Below, piece after piece: positions 1 to 7,807 of a stretch of DNA of 35,594 nucleotides. The notes under the pieces were generated by a model that was not told the DNA's origin, made no database searches, and saw only the letters and a program-made list of their open reading frames with translations. Source of the DNA: Pelomonas sp966111775 (GTDB lineage Bacteria; Pseudomonadota; Gammaproteobacteria; Burkholderiales; Burkholderiaceae_C); NCBI GenBank assembly GCA_966111775.1, contig CBHWBD010000031.1:1-35594 (forward strand), in the 5' to 3' direction. The position numbers and the translations under genes were made by a program. Position 1 is the first letter of the stretch; the number at the start of each line of letters is the position of its first letter.

Positions 1-2
1 CC

Positions 3-659
3 AGCGAGCTGGACAAGCCCGACGGCATCAGCGTGCTGACGCTGGACGACATCCCGAAGCAGGTGTGGCCGCTGGGCGTGCGCAAGATCAATGGCATCGG
101 CCCCAAGGCCAGCGAAAGGCTGATCAAGCTCGGCATCGAGACCGTGGGCGACATCGCCGCCGCCGATCCGCGCTGGCTCATCGAGCAGTTCGGCGAGAGC
201 TACGGCGCCTGGCTGCACGCCGCCTCCCACGGCCGGGACAACCGCGCCGTCGTCACGCACAGCGAGCCGGTGTCAATCAGCCGCGAAACGACCTTCGAGC
301 GCGACCTCAGCGCCGTGCACGACAAGATCCTGCTCGGCCAGATCATGGACGAGCTCTGCGAAAGTCTGGCCAAGGACCTCGCCCGCAAGCGCTATGCGGG
401 CAAGACGGTGGGCATCAAGCTGCGCTTCGAAGGCTTCATCACCGTCACGCGCGACCAGACGCTCAAAGTCCCGATCACCAGCGCCGCCGACATCCGCCAC
501 GCCGCGGGCCTGTGCCTCAAACGCGTCAAGTTCGACAAGCGCCTGCGCCTGATGGGCGTGCGCATCGGCAACCTCGTGCACGCCAGCGAAGTGCTGGCGG
601 CACCCGCGGCGAGCCGCGCTCCCGCCCCCCCGGCGCCCGACAACCTGACTCTGTTTTGA
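3..659 (+). CDS. dinB: DNA polymerase IV (Y-family), 5' end missing
   Basis: This is the C-terminal part of a Y-family translesion polymerase; the palm and catalytic acidic residues lie before the window. The frame is open from base 3 and reads SELDKPDGISVL, a stretch typical of DinB just before the thumb. Next come a helix-hairpin-helix-like thumb (KINGIGPKASERL) and the little-finger domain (about residues 85-190 of the visible part). The protein ends in DNLTLF, which resembles the C-terminal beta-clamp binding motif (QLxLF) of bacterial Pol IV and Pol V subunits. The stop codon overlaps the start of the downstream helicase gene, so the two are probably co-transcribed. UmuC/ImuB-type relatives are possible, but the hinge and tail fit DinB best. 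Confidence 0.9.
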   Translation, partial: SELDKPDGISVLTLDDIPKQVWPLGVRKINGIGPKASERLIKLGIETVGDIAAADPRWLIEQFGESYGAWLHAASHGRDNRAVVTHSEPVSISRETTFERDLSAVHDKILLGQIMDELCESLAKDLARKRYAGKTVGIKLRFEGFITVTRDQTLKVPITSAADIRHAAGLCLKRVKFDKRLRLMGVRIGNLVHASEVLAAPAASRAPAPPAPDNLTLF

Positions 660-2977
660 GCGACTGGAGCTACAGCGTCTCGGTGCGCAGCCTGTGCGAG
701 TTCACCGCCAAGCGCGGCGACCTGGACCGCCGCTTCACGCCGTCGGCCACGGCGCTCGAGGGCCAGGCCGGCCAGATGGCCGTGCTGGCGCGGCGCTCGC
801 CCGGCTACGAGACCGAGCTGGCCCTGGAAGGCCGGTTCGGCAACCTGCGCGTGCGCGGCCGGGCCGACGGCTACGAGGCCGACGTGAACCGGCTGGAAGA
901 GATCAAGACCATCCGCGGCCCCGTCGACCTCATACCCGAGAACCGCCGCGCCCTGCATTGGGCCCAGCTCGAAACCTATGGCGCCCTCATCGCCGCCGAC
1001 CGCGAGCTGACCGAAATCGAGCTGGCCCTGGTCTACGTGGATGCCGACACCCAGCACGAGACCGTGCTGCGCCAGACCGTCGCGGCCGCAGCGCTGCAGG
1101 CCGCCTTCGAGGCCCGCTGCCGCCAGTTCGAGGCCTGGGCCGCGCAGGAGGCCGCCCATCGCACCGCGCGCGACACGGCGCTGAGCAGCCTGCCCTTCCC
1201 CTTGGGCGAACTGCGTCCCGGCCAGCGCCTGCTTGCCGAAGCCGTCTACAAGGTCGCCGCAAACGGCCGCCATCTGCTGGCCCAGGCGCCCACCGGCATC
1301 GGCAAGACCCTCGGCACGCTGTACCCGCTGCTGCGCGCCATGCCGGCTCAACAGCTGGACAAGATCGGCTACATGACCTGCAAGGGCACCGCGCGCATCA
1401 CCGCGCTGGACGCGCTGCAGACCGTGCGCGACGCCAGCCCGCAACTGCCGCTGCGCGTGCTGACGCTGGTCGCCAAGGAGCAGGCCTGCGAGCATCCCGA
1501 CAAGGCCTGCCACGGCGCCGCCTGCCCGCTGGCCAGCGGCTTCTACGACCGCCTGGACGCGGCCCGCGCCGACGCCGTGGCCAGCGCCTGGCTGGACCCG
1601 GCCGCGCAGCGCCGCATTGCGCTCAAGCATGGTGTCTGCCCCTACTACCTCGGCCAGGAATTGCTGCGCTGGGCCGACGTCGTCGTCGGCGACGTCCACC
1701 ATGCCTTCGATCCCTATGGCCAGCTCTACAGCCTGGCCCAGTCCCAGGGCTGGAAGCTGGCCCTGCTGGTGGACGAGGCCCACAACCTCATCGATCGCAG
1801 CCGCGACATGTACAGCACCGGGCTGAGCCTGGCGCGCGTGCGCGAGGCCGTGGCCGAGGCGCCCAAGGTGCTGCAGCCGCCGCTGCGCCGGCTCGCCAAG
1901 GAGATGGCCACGCTGGGCCGCCAGCAGGCCGGCGACTACGCCGCGCTGGACAGCGTGCCCGATGCGCTCAACGAAGCGCTGCAACGCGTGGGCATGGTGC
2001 TGGGCGAGCATGTGCAGAACCACCCCCTCGACGTCGGGCCGATGCTGCAGTTCTATTTCGAGGTGCTGGGCCTGCTGCGCCTGCTGGACCGCTTCGACAG
2101 CCACTCGCTGTGCGACCTGCAGCGCAGTGCCGCAACCGCACGGCAGGCTTCGCCGCTGGATGCGCCGGTCAACCTCTCGCTGCTGCAAGACGACGAGGAC
2201 GACGATGGCCGCGACGTGCTGCTGTCCATCCGCAACATCGTGCCGGGCTTCTTCCTGAAGGAGCGCTTCGAGGGCTGTCACAGCGTCACCTTGTTCTCGG
2301 CGACGCTCGGCCCGCCCGACTACCAGCGCCACCTGCTCGGCCTGCCCGAGGACGCCGCCTGGATCGACGTGCCCGCCCCCTTCCCGCCCGAGCATCTGGT
2401 GGTGCGTGTCGCCCATCGCCTGTCCACGCGCTTCGAGCATCGCGAGGCCTCGCTGGACTCCCTGGTGGACGTGCTGGCCACGCAGTTCGCCGAGCACCCT
2501 GGCAACTACCTCGCCTTCTTCAGCAGCTTCGACTACCTCGACAAGGCGTCGGCGCGTCTGGCCCGGCGCCACGCGGAGGTGCCGCAATGGAGCCAGTCCC
2601 GCACCATGGGCGACGCCGGCCGCCGAGGCTTCCTGGAGCGCTTCGTGCCGGACGGCCGCGGCATCGGCTTCGCCGTGCTGGGCGGCGCCTTCGCCGAGGG
2701 TGTGGACCTGCCCGGCACGCGCCTCATCGGCGCCTTCATCGCCACCCTCGGCCTGCCGCCCGTGTCGCCGCTGCAGGACCGCGTGCGCGAGCGCCTGGAC
2801 GCGATGTTCGGCGCCGACCATGGCTATGCCGACCTCGTGCCCGGCATGCAGAAGGTCGTGCAGGCCGCCGGCCGCGTGTTGCGCTCGGCGGATGACCGCG
2901 GCTGGGTCTGGCTGCTGGACAAGCGCTACGCCCGCCCCGAGGTCAGGGCACTGCTGCCGACGTGGTGGCGGATGTGA
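656..2977 (+). CDS. Nuclease-helicase fusion: Cas4/RecB-like nuclease + XPD/DinG-type Fe-S DNA helicase
   Basis: The protein is 773 aa, starting at TTG 656, whose last two bases are shared with the dinB stop (TTGA overlap). The start is chosen because homologous proteins begin with the same SYxVxVRxLCEFTAKxGDLD block. Residues 1-170 look like a PD-(D/E)xK nuclease: D71 in RADGY, E82-x-K84, and the QLETY motif at 104-108. The XPD-like helicase follows: Walker A APTGIGKT at 211-218, four Fe-S cysteines (C278, C285, C290, C328), DEAH at 373-376, and motif VI QAAGRVLRS near 736. Known relatives unwind DNA 5' to 3'. The nuclease role is inferred from motifs only. Coupling to dinB suggests a function in damage tolerance or repair. 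Confidence 0.88.
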   Translation: MSDWSYSVSVRSLCEFTAKRGDLDRRFTPSATALEGQAGQMAVLARRSPGYETELALEGRFGNLRVRGRADGYEADVNRLEEIKTIRGPVDLIPENRRALHWAQLETYGALIAADRELTEIELALVYVDADTQHETVLRQTVAAAALQAAFEARCRQFEAWAAQEAAHRTARDTALSSLPFPLGELRPGQRLLAEAVYKVAANGRHLLAQAPTGIGKTLGTLYPLLRAMPAQQLDKIGYMTCKGTARITALDALQTVRDASPQLPLRVLTLVAKEQACEHPDKACHGAACPLASGFYDRLDAARADAVASAWLDPAAQRRIALKHGVCPYYLGQELLRWADVVVGDVHHAFDPYGQLYSLAQSQGWKLALLVDEAHNLIDRSRDMYSTGLSLARVREAVAEAPKVLQPPLRRLAKEMATLGRQQAGDYAALDSVPDALNEALQRVGMVLGEHVQNHPLDVGPMLQFYFEVLGLLRLLDRFDSHSLCDLQRSAATARQASPLDAPVNLSLLQDDEDDDGRDVLLSIRNIVPGFFLKERFEGCHSVTLFSATLGPPDYQRHLLGLPEDAAWIDVPAPFPPEHLVVRVAHRLSTRFEHREASLDSLVDVLATQFAEHPGNYLAFFSSFDYLDKASARLARRHAEVPQWSQSRTMGDAGRRGFLERFVPDGRGIGFAVLGGAFAEGVDLPGTRLIGAFIATLGLPPVSPLQDRVRERLDAMFGADHGYADLVPGMQKVVQAAGRVLRSADDRGWVWLLDKRYARPEVRALLPTWWRM

Positions 2978-2983
2978 TCCATC

Positions 2984-4555
2984 CTAGACGGGCGCTTGAG
3001 CGAAGTTGTAGCGGCCTGGGGCAATGAGGTTGTCGGGGTCGAAGACGGACTTCAGCTGCCAGGCAATGCGCCAGAACGGATCCTGGGCGTCGACCAGGTC
3101 TTTCATCATGTCGGCCCGGGCTCGATAGACTTCCAGGCCTCGGCTGCGCAGGTAGGTCCACAACGACGTGGCACAGGTCCGTGCATTGGCGACAGCGCCC
3201 TCATCACCCCTGTCGAACAGCAGGTTCGCCACAGCCACCAGACTGGTGGTCGTCTCGATATTGAGAGAGACGTAAAGGTTGTGGCCGAAGCCAGAGGCGA
3301 CGGCCTCCATGCCCTGGACGACGTCCACAACGGCACGCCCCTCCAGCGGCAACGCTGCATTGATGAAAAGCAGGCCGCAACTGGACTGATCCAGGTCACG
3401 CGCCGCCAGATTCGGCGCCCCAAAACGCCAGAGAAGGTTCTTGACGGCCGCATCGGTCGGCCACCCATCCGCCAGTCCCTGTGACGGCCGGATGGCCGAA
3501 ATCGTCGCGGCATTCGCTCTTGCCCAAGGCCAGAGATGGCGCAGCGGGTGCTGTAGGCGAAAGCCAATATCCAGCATGGTTTCATCGACAACCGTCACTC
3601 GTGCCGACCCACCAAGAACGCGTTTCACCTCAGCGACGGCTGCCTTGACTTGGGCGCTGCTGCCAGAGATGCCGGCCAGGGCGGTCCATTCAAAAGGGGC
3701 GACGGTTGCAAGAACGCGTTCGACCTCGGCCGCCAGCTCAGGCGCCTTCATCCCGCATTCAACGCGCAGATAGTCGCTGATGCCCGCGGCCATGCTGGAT
3801 CTCATCCTCGCCTGGTTGCCCACGTGCGTCACACCACTGATCACGCCCAGGCGCTTCAACAAAGCCAGGCCGTCAAGGACCTGCGCCAGCTGGGATGTGT
3901 TGCGCAGGCCGAGCGACACGGCCACGGAGCGATGAGGCCTGGGCAGCAACTTGAAGCAGGCACTCGTCACGATGCCGTAGTTGCCTTGGAAGAACAGGCC
4001 ATCCAGCATCGGCCCCAAGCCGAAGGGGTGGGTATGCGCGAGAGGCGAATCGTCGCCGAGGCGCCGGAACCCGGTTCTCAGCACATCGCCGCGCCCGGTC
4101 ACCACCTCCAGGCCAAACACGTCCTCCCGGCGCGGGCCCAGGTAGCCGACGCCGCGGTCCAGTGCATTGCCCAGGATGCTGGTGTCCATGGCTGAACCTG
4201 TGACATTGAAGACAAGCCGGGGATGCGATTGGCTGAGGAACTCACGCAGCTGACGCTGGGTGACGCCGGGCTCGATGACGGCAACCGGGTGGGCCTCGGA
4301 GATGTCGGCCGCATTGAGGATGCGGTTCATGCCGCTCAAGTCGAGCAGCACCGCGCCGGGCTGCGGCGGCGTGGCCGAGCCATAGCCCCAGTTCAAACCT
4401 GTCGAGATGGGATAGAGCGACCTGCGTTCGCGGCGCGCTCGGTCCACACATGCCTGGACCTCGTCAACGCTTGTAGCCCGCCAGCATTCCACCTTTCCTT
4501 GGTCCCAACCCGTCACGTTGCGGGTATCGATCTGAGCGAAGGCATCGCTGGTCAT
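2984..4555 (-). CDS. FAD-binding oxidoreductase of the VAO/PCMH family
   Basis: The protein is 523 aa. The start at 4555 (MTSDAFAQ) is chosen because GGGGAGAAG lies a proper distance upstream; in-frame starts further out lack this. The first ~210 residues form a PCMH-type FAD-binding domain: PISTGLNWGYG binds the flavin pyrophosphate, followed by MDTSILGNALDRGVGYLGPR, the hallmark of vanillyl-alcohol oxidase and 4-cresol dehydrogenase relatives. The C-terminus (VFDPDNLIAPGRY) matches the VAO C-terminal domain. No signal peptide is visible, so it is probably cytoplasmic. The substrate cannot be read from the sequence; phenolic alcohols or other hydroxylated compounds are typical of the family. 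It converges on the helicase gene with a 6-base gap and no visible terminator. Confidence 0.85.
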   Translation of the reverse strand: MTSDAFAQIDTRNVTGWDQGKVECWRATSVDEVQACVDRARRERRSLYPISTGLNWGYGSATPPQPGAVLLDLSGMNRILNAADISEAHPVAVIEPGVTQRQLREFLSQSHPRLVFNVTGSAMDTSILGNALDRGVGYLGPRREDVFGLEVVTGRGDVLRTGFRRLGDDSPLAHTHPFGLGPMLDGLFFQGNYGIVTSACFKLLPRPHRSVAVSLGLRNTSQLAQVLDGLALLKRLGVISGVTHVGNQARMRSSMAAGISDYLRVECGMKAPELAAEVERVLATVAPFEWTALAGISGSSAQVKAAVAEVKRVLGGSARVTVVDETMLDIGFRLQHPLRHLWPWARANAATISAIRPSQGLADGWPTDAAVKNLLWRFGAPNLAARDLDQSSCGLLFINAALPLEGRAVVDVVQGMEAVASGFGHNLYVSLNIETTTSLVAVANLLFDRGDEGAVANARTCATSLWTYLRSRGLEVYRARADMMKDLVDAQDPFWRIAWQLKSVFDPDNLIAPGRYNFAQAPV

Positions 4556-4660
4556 GTATGGCTTCTCCCCATTCCTGCCCATGGCCCGAGGCCAGGTAGA
4601 TTGCGTCCACGCACGATACCGGTAGGCGCGGGTGCATGGCCATTCATCCCAGGAGAACCG

Positions 4661-4825
4661 ATGTTCGACCGCGTCAAGTTCGGCGTCAGCGATTTCGCTG
4701 CCAGCAGGGCCTTCGATCTCAAGGCCCTCGCGCCCCCGGGGCTCCAAAACAACATCGAAGCGGTCTGCCACGCGCCGAAGCCTGACTTGCCCTCACTTTG
4801 TGTTGGGATGTTGCCGGCCGTGTGA
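4661..4825 (+). pseudogene. Glyoxalase-fold (VOC family) gene with a large internal deletion
   Basis: A good ribosome binding site (AGGAGAACC) precedes ATG 4661. The 54-residue frame starts MFDRVKFGVSDFAASRAF, the usual N-terminus of a ~125-residue VOC protein. After KALAPPG it jumps to NNIEAVCHAPK, the usual C-terminal end of the same family. The middle (roughly 80 residues, including the metal-binding His and Glu) is absent, and the frame then runs into unrelated sequence up to 4825. I read this as an in-frame internal deletion leaving both ends of one gene. A 54-aa peptide could still be made, but it cannot form a VOC fold. It is transcribed divergently from the FAD oxidoreductase. Confidence 0.75.
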
Positions 4826-4879
4826 CGGCGCTGCACCCGGTAACCGGGGGCCGCATCAGGCGTGAGACGCTGTGGGCCT

Positions 4880-5524
4880 ATGTGTGCATTGCCCGCTCGC
4901 CTCGTTGCTCCCATCGCCGTCGCCACCCTGGTTTCGCTGACCGCCTGTGGCGGCGGTGGCTCCGATTCCGGTCCTGCCACCACGCCCACCACACCGCCGG
5001 CTCCTGCGCCGACGCCGGCACCAGCCCCATCACCGGCTCCCGGACCCGCGCCTGCCCCAGCGCCCTCCACGGCCGGCAGCCGCATCACCTGCAATCTGGC
5101 CAACTTCCAGGCCGACATGCTGGCGGCCGTGAATGCCCGTCGGCGCGCCGGCGCCAGCTGTGGTGCACAAGGCAGCTTCCCGCCGGCGTCCGGCCTGGTC
5201 TGGAATGCCGCCCTCACCCAGGCGGCCGTGGCGCACAGCGACGACATGGTCACGCACAACTTCTTCGACCACACCGGCAGCGACGGCAGCACCTTGGGCA
5301 CGCGCGCGACGGCCGCCGGCTATGTCTGGAGCAGCCTGGGCGAAAACATCGCTGCCGGCCAGGCCACCGTCACCGAGGTTGTGGATGGCTGGATGAAGAG
5401 CGACGGCCACTGCGCCAATCTGATGAACGCGGCCTTCCGCGACATCGGCGTGGCCTGCGTGTCCGGCAACGCCGGCACCACCTACCGCAGCTACTGGACG
5501 CAGGACTTCGGCAAGCCGCGCTGA
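4880..5524 (+). CDS. CAP/SCP-domain lipoprotein
   Basis: The protein is 214 aa from ATG 4880; an in-frame GTG at 4862 is less likely because the signal peptide begins after it. The signal peptide ends in a lipobox LTAC with C23 as lipidation site, followed by GGGG and a Pro/Ala-rich linker (residues 31-64). The rest is a CAP (cysteine-rich secretory/SCP, bacterial YkwD-type) domain: HSDDMVTHNFFDHTGSDG, GENIAAG and VVDGWMKSDGHCANLM carry the conserved His/Glu pocket. It is probably anchored in the outer membrane facing the periplasm or surface. The biochemical role of bacterial CAP proteins is not settled. The linker length suggests the domain stands clear of the membrane or reaches peptidoglycan. 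Confidence 0.88.
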   Translation: MCALPARLVAPIAVATLVSLTACGGGGSDSGPATTPTTPPAPAPTPAPAPSPAPGPAPAPAPSTAGSRITCNLANFQADMLAAVNARRRAGASCGAQGSFPPASGLVWNAALTQAAVAHSDDMVTHNFFDHTGSDGSTLGTRATAAGYVWSSLGENIAAGQATVTEVVDGWMKSDGHCANLMNAAFRDIGVACVSGNAGTTYRSYWTQDFGKPR

Positions 5525-5544
5525 TGGCTGGAAGCGGTCACGCC

Positions 5545-5595
5545 AAAAAGAAAAAAGCCACGCGGCCGAGTCATCGCGACTCGCCTGCGTGGCTT
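5545..5595 (-). terminator. Rho-independent terminator of the PEP-CTERM gene
   Basis: AAGCCACGC (5555-5563) pairs with GCGTGGCTT (5587-5595). Inner bases extend the stem to about 18 bp with one mismatch around an ATCGC loop. Read on the minus strand the stem is followed by a T-rich tract (TTTTTTCTTTTT, 5556-5545), so it terminates transcription coming from the minus-strand gene ending at 5613. On the plus strand no T tract follows, though the hairpin may protect the 3' end of the CAP-lipoprotein mRNA. Confidence 0.85.
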
Positions 5596-5612
5596 GGTGA
5601 CCGGGTGAAGGG

Positions 5613-6254
5613 TCAGGCCTTCTTGGCCTTGGCGCGACGGGCCGCGTAGGCGCCCACCAGGGCGAGGCCGACCAGGGCCGCTGCGTCCGGCTCGGGCACT
5701 TGGTTGCTGCCGCCGATCTGGAAAGTGATGAACTCGCCCGTCTGCTCGTCGGTCACGGTATAGCTGCCGGCGTGCATCTGCAGGGAGGCAAACGAAGCGT
5801 TGTGGAAGGTCCAGTTCTGGTCAGGCGACCAGAAGGTGCCGTCCAGGTCTTCGCGCGCGATGCCCAGGCCGGGGAGCTGGCCGCCGATACCCCAGACATA
5901 GGTGGCAAAAGCCTTGCTGCCGCTGTCGACCGTCGTGCTGAAGCTGCTTGCCGACCACGGGCCGTCAGCGCTGACCCATTCCGCGAAATCGGTACCGGTA
6001 TGGAAGCCGAAGGACATGTTGACACTGCCGACGGTGGTACCGCCCATGATGTCGTGCTTGCCGTTTTCTTCGACACCGGCACCGCCCCAGCTGGACACGG
6101 TCTGCTGAAGCACCAGCCCAGCGGTGTCGATGGTGCCGGAGGAGTTCATCACCACATTGGCGCCAGACTCGGTGAACGTGAAGACGATGCCGGCGTTCGC
6201 GACGCTGCAAAGGGAAGCCGCCAGGGTTGCAGCTGCGATGGAAGCCAATTTCAT
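5613..6254 (-). CDS. PEP-CTERM sorting-domain protein
   Basis: The protein is 213 aa from ATG 6254, preceded by GAGGAG at good spacing. It has a Sec signal peptide with probable cleavage after ANA (residue 21). A Gly/Ser/Thr-rich mature region of ~165 residues follows without a recognised enzyme motif. The end is a PEP-CTERM signal: VPEP at 186, a hydrophobic segment, then the basic tail ARRAKAKKA. PEP-CTERM proteins are processed by exosortase (XrtA/EpsH) and are linked to exopolysaccharide and floc formation; exosortase is not in this window. A sigma-54 promoter lies upstream (6292-6307) and a terminator downstream, so it forms a single-gene transcription unit. Confidence 0.92.
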   Translation of the reverse strand: MKLASIAAATLAASLCSVANAGIVFTFTESGANVVMNSSGTIDTAGLVLQQTVSSWGGAGVEENGKHDIMGGTTVGSVNMSFGFHTGTDFAEWVSADGPWSASSFSTTVDSGSKAFATYVWGIGGQLPGLGIAREDLDGTFWSPDQNWTFHNASFASLQMHAGSYTVTDEQTGEFITFQIGGSNQVPEPDAAALVGLALVGAYAARRAKAKKA

Positions 6255-6291
6255 GGCGGATCTCCTCAAGGGAACTTCGATGCCTTCGATA

Positions 6292-6307
6292 AGCAACCCT
6301 CGTGCCG
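6292..6307 (-). promoter_or_regulatory. Sigma-54 (RpoN) -24/-12 promoter of the PEP-CTERM gene
   Basis: On the minus strand the site reads CGGCACG-AGGG-TTGCT. This matches the RpoN consensus TGGCACG-N4-TTGCW at all but the first base, with GG and GC exactly 10 bases apart. The predicted transcript start near 6282 gives a ~28-base leader that contains the GAGGAG ribosome binding site. Many PEP-CTERM genes are known to be controlled by the PrsK/PrsR sigma-54 system, which agrees with this placement. Confidence 0.8.
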
Positions 6308-6504
6308 CGCGATTGAATCCATTAAGAATCAGTGACTTGCGAGACCATCGCAGCGACTTCAAGCTAGGGGTGTAAAGTTAATTGACATCCTAAAACCCTT
6401 CATTCGAGGGGGCTCGCAGCTCACTTTCTTTGCGGGTCTGAATCCAGAAGTCGCGCCCGGCCGCTCCAAGGAAGCACCATCCACCTGTTTGCCTGGAGCC
6501 TTCC

Positions 6505-6912
6505 ATGATGTTCGACATCCAGTCCGCGCTGCCCCTGTTCATTCCCATCCTGGCGATGTTCATTCCCATCATCGCCATCCTGTCGCACTACATCGGCAAG
6601 GCCCACAGCGAGCGCCAGCGCCACGAGACCATCCGCGAGCTGGCCCGCGCCGGCCAGCCCATCCCGCCCGAGCTGCTGGCCGACGCCCAGGACAGCGACT
6701 TCCACCGCGCCAAGCGCAACCGGGCCAACCCCAACCGCATCCTGATTCCCGCCGTCATCAATATCGGCATCGGCCTCGGGCTGATGGGCATGTTCTCGAC
6801 CATGATGCCGGGTGCGTGGCTGTGGAGCATCGGCCTGCTGCCGCTGTTCATGGGCCTGGGCCTGGCGGTGTACTGGGCCGTCGAGCGCAAGCAGCAACCG
6901 CCCGAGCTGTGA
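6505..6912 (+). CDS. DUF6249-like membrane protein, first gene of an ECF sigma operon
   Basis: The protein is 135 aa. A hydrophobic N-terminal helix (about residues 8-28) is followed by a basic cytoplasmic stretch with ERQRHETIRELARAGQPIPP, the recognisable core of DUF6249 proteins. Two further membrane segments lie at about 80-98 and 103-123. ATG 6505 and ATG 6508 are both possible. The stop overlaps the start of the sigma factor gene (GTGA), so it is translated in one operon with it. Small DUF6249 proteins are often found beside ECF sigma factors. A role in sensing or membrane tethering is inference only. Confidence 0.75.
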   Translation: MMFDIQSALPLFIPILAMFIPIIAILSHYIGKAHSERQRHETIRELARAGQPIPPELLADAQDSDFHRAKRNRANPNRILIPAVINIGIGLGLMGMFSTMMPGAWLWSIGLLPLFMGLGLAVYWAVERKQQPPEL

Positions 6913-7460
6913 CGCTCCGTCCCGCCGCGCCGGCCGACGCAGAGGCCGCGCTGGTGGCCCGCGCGGCTGCCGGCGACCGCAGCGCCTTTGCCGCCCTGGT
7001 GCAGGCCCATCAGGGCTATCTGCGCAAGCTGCTCGGCCGTGTCTGCCGCGGCGACCAGGGTCGCGCCGACGACCTCGCCCAGGAGGCCTTCGTGCGCGCC
7101 TGGCGTGCCCTGTCCCAGTTCCGTGGTGAGGCACGCTTTCGCACCTGGCTGACGCGGCTGGCCTATTCCGCGCTGTCCGCCGAGCGCCCCGCTCTGCCCG
7201 TGATGGACGAGGCGCCGCCCGACCTCGAGGCCCACAGCGACTTCGCCCCTGGCGCCGACTGGCGCATCGACCTCGACCGCGCCATGGCCGGGCTCAGTGA
7301 GGCCCAGCGCCACGCGCTGCTGCTCTGCTACGGCGCCGACCTCAGCCACATCGAGGCCGCCCAGGTGCTGGGCTGGCCCATAGGCACCGTCAAGACCCAG
7401 GTACTGCGCGCCAAGGCCAGGCTGCGCACCCAGCTGCAAGCATGGGAGCCCCCGACATGA
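6909..7460 (+). CDS. ECF-type RNA polymerase sigma factor
   Basis: The protein is 183 aa, starting at GTG 6909 within the stop of the previous gene. Residues about 12-80 are sigma region 2 (LVQAHQGYLRKLL, then DDLAQEAFVRAWRALSQFRG and FRTWLTRLAYS for the -10 contact). Residues about 120-175 are region 4 (LSEAQRHALLLCYGADLSHIEAAQVLGWPIGTVKTQV) with the helix-turn-helix that binds the -35. Regions 1.1 and 3 are absent, as expected for group 4 sigma factors. The next gene overlaps by ATGA and probably encodes its regulator. No clear copy of its own target promoter was found upstream of 6505. Confidence 0.9.
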   Translation: MTLRPAAPADAEAALVARAAAGDRSAFAALVQAHQGYLRKLLGRVCRGDQGRADDLAQEAFVRAWRALSQFRGEARFRTWLTRLAYSALSAERPALPVMDEAPPDLEAHSDFAPGADWRIDLDRAMAGLSEAQRHALLLCYGADLSHIEAAQVLGWPIGTVKTQVLRAKARLRTQLQAWEPPT

Positions 7461-7780
7461 ATGATTTCGACAGCAACGACGACGACGCCTTCGACGCCGC
7501 GCTGCGAGCGCAGTTGCAAGCCGACGGCGAGTCCGACGATGCGGGCTTCAGCCTGCGGGTGATGGCGACCTTGCCCGACCACGTGCCGCCGGACCGGCGT
7601 CGCTGGGCGCGCTGGGTCAGGCGCGCGCAATGGGCGGCGATCAGCACGGCGGCCTGCGCAGCGGCGGGACTGCTTGCCAGCAACCCTGGCGTGCTCGACG
7701 TGCCGCACGCGCTGGCCGCCGTGGCCCTGGTCGGTCTGCTGATCTTCTGGTCGGTGCCGAGCCGGTGGAGTCGGGCCTGA
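7457..7780 (+). CDS. Small membrane protein, probable anti-sigma partner
   Basis: The protein is 107 aa from ATG 7457, which overlaps the sigma factor stop (ATGA). The acidic N-terminus (DSNDDDAFDAALRAQL) and the following DDAGFSLRVMATLP motif recur in small proteins encoded next to ECF sigma factors. Two hydrophobic segments (about 58-76 and 85-101) predict a hairpin in the inner membrane with a cytoplasmic N-terminus. No zinc-binding HxxxCxxC motif is present, so it is not a classical ZAS anti-sigma factor. The anti-sigma role rests on position and coupling alone. Confidence 0.65.
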   Translation: MNDFDSNDDDAFDAALRAQLQADGESDDAGFSLRVMATLPDHVPPDRRRWARWVRRAQWAAISTAACAAAGLLASNPGVLDVPHALAAVALVGLLIFWSVPSRWSRA

Positions 7781-7807
7781 GCAAGCGCTGGTCGACCCAC
7801 TGCGCCA

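Noticed and set aside
392..2821. Very long open frame on the minus strand across the helicase gene
   Set aside because: It is antisense to a gene with clear motifs. The protein is low-complexity (Gly, Ala, Arg, Gln, His-rich) with no domain. In GC-rich DNA such mirror frames stay open because stop codons are rare.
4862..4879. GTG start for the CAP lipoprotein
   Set aside because: It adds six residues before the signal peptide. ATG 4880 gives a normal lipoprotein signal length.
5555..5595. Terminator for the plus-strand CAP lipoprotein gene
   Set aside because: No T tract follows the stem on the plus strand. The T tract is on the minus-strand side only.
6382..6387. TTGACA as a -35 box for the DUF6249/sigma operon
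   Set aside because: No acceptable -10 lies 15-19 bases downstream, so the match alone is not evidence of a promoter.
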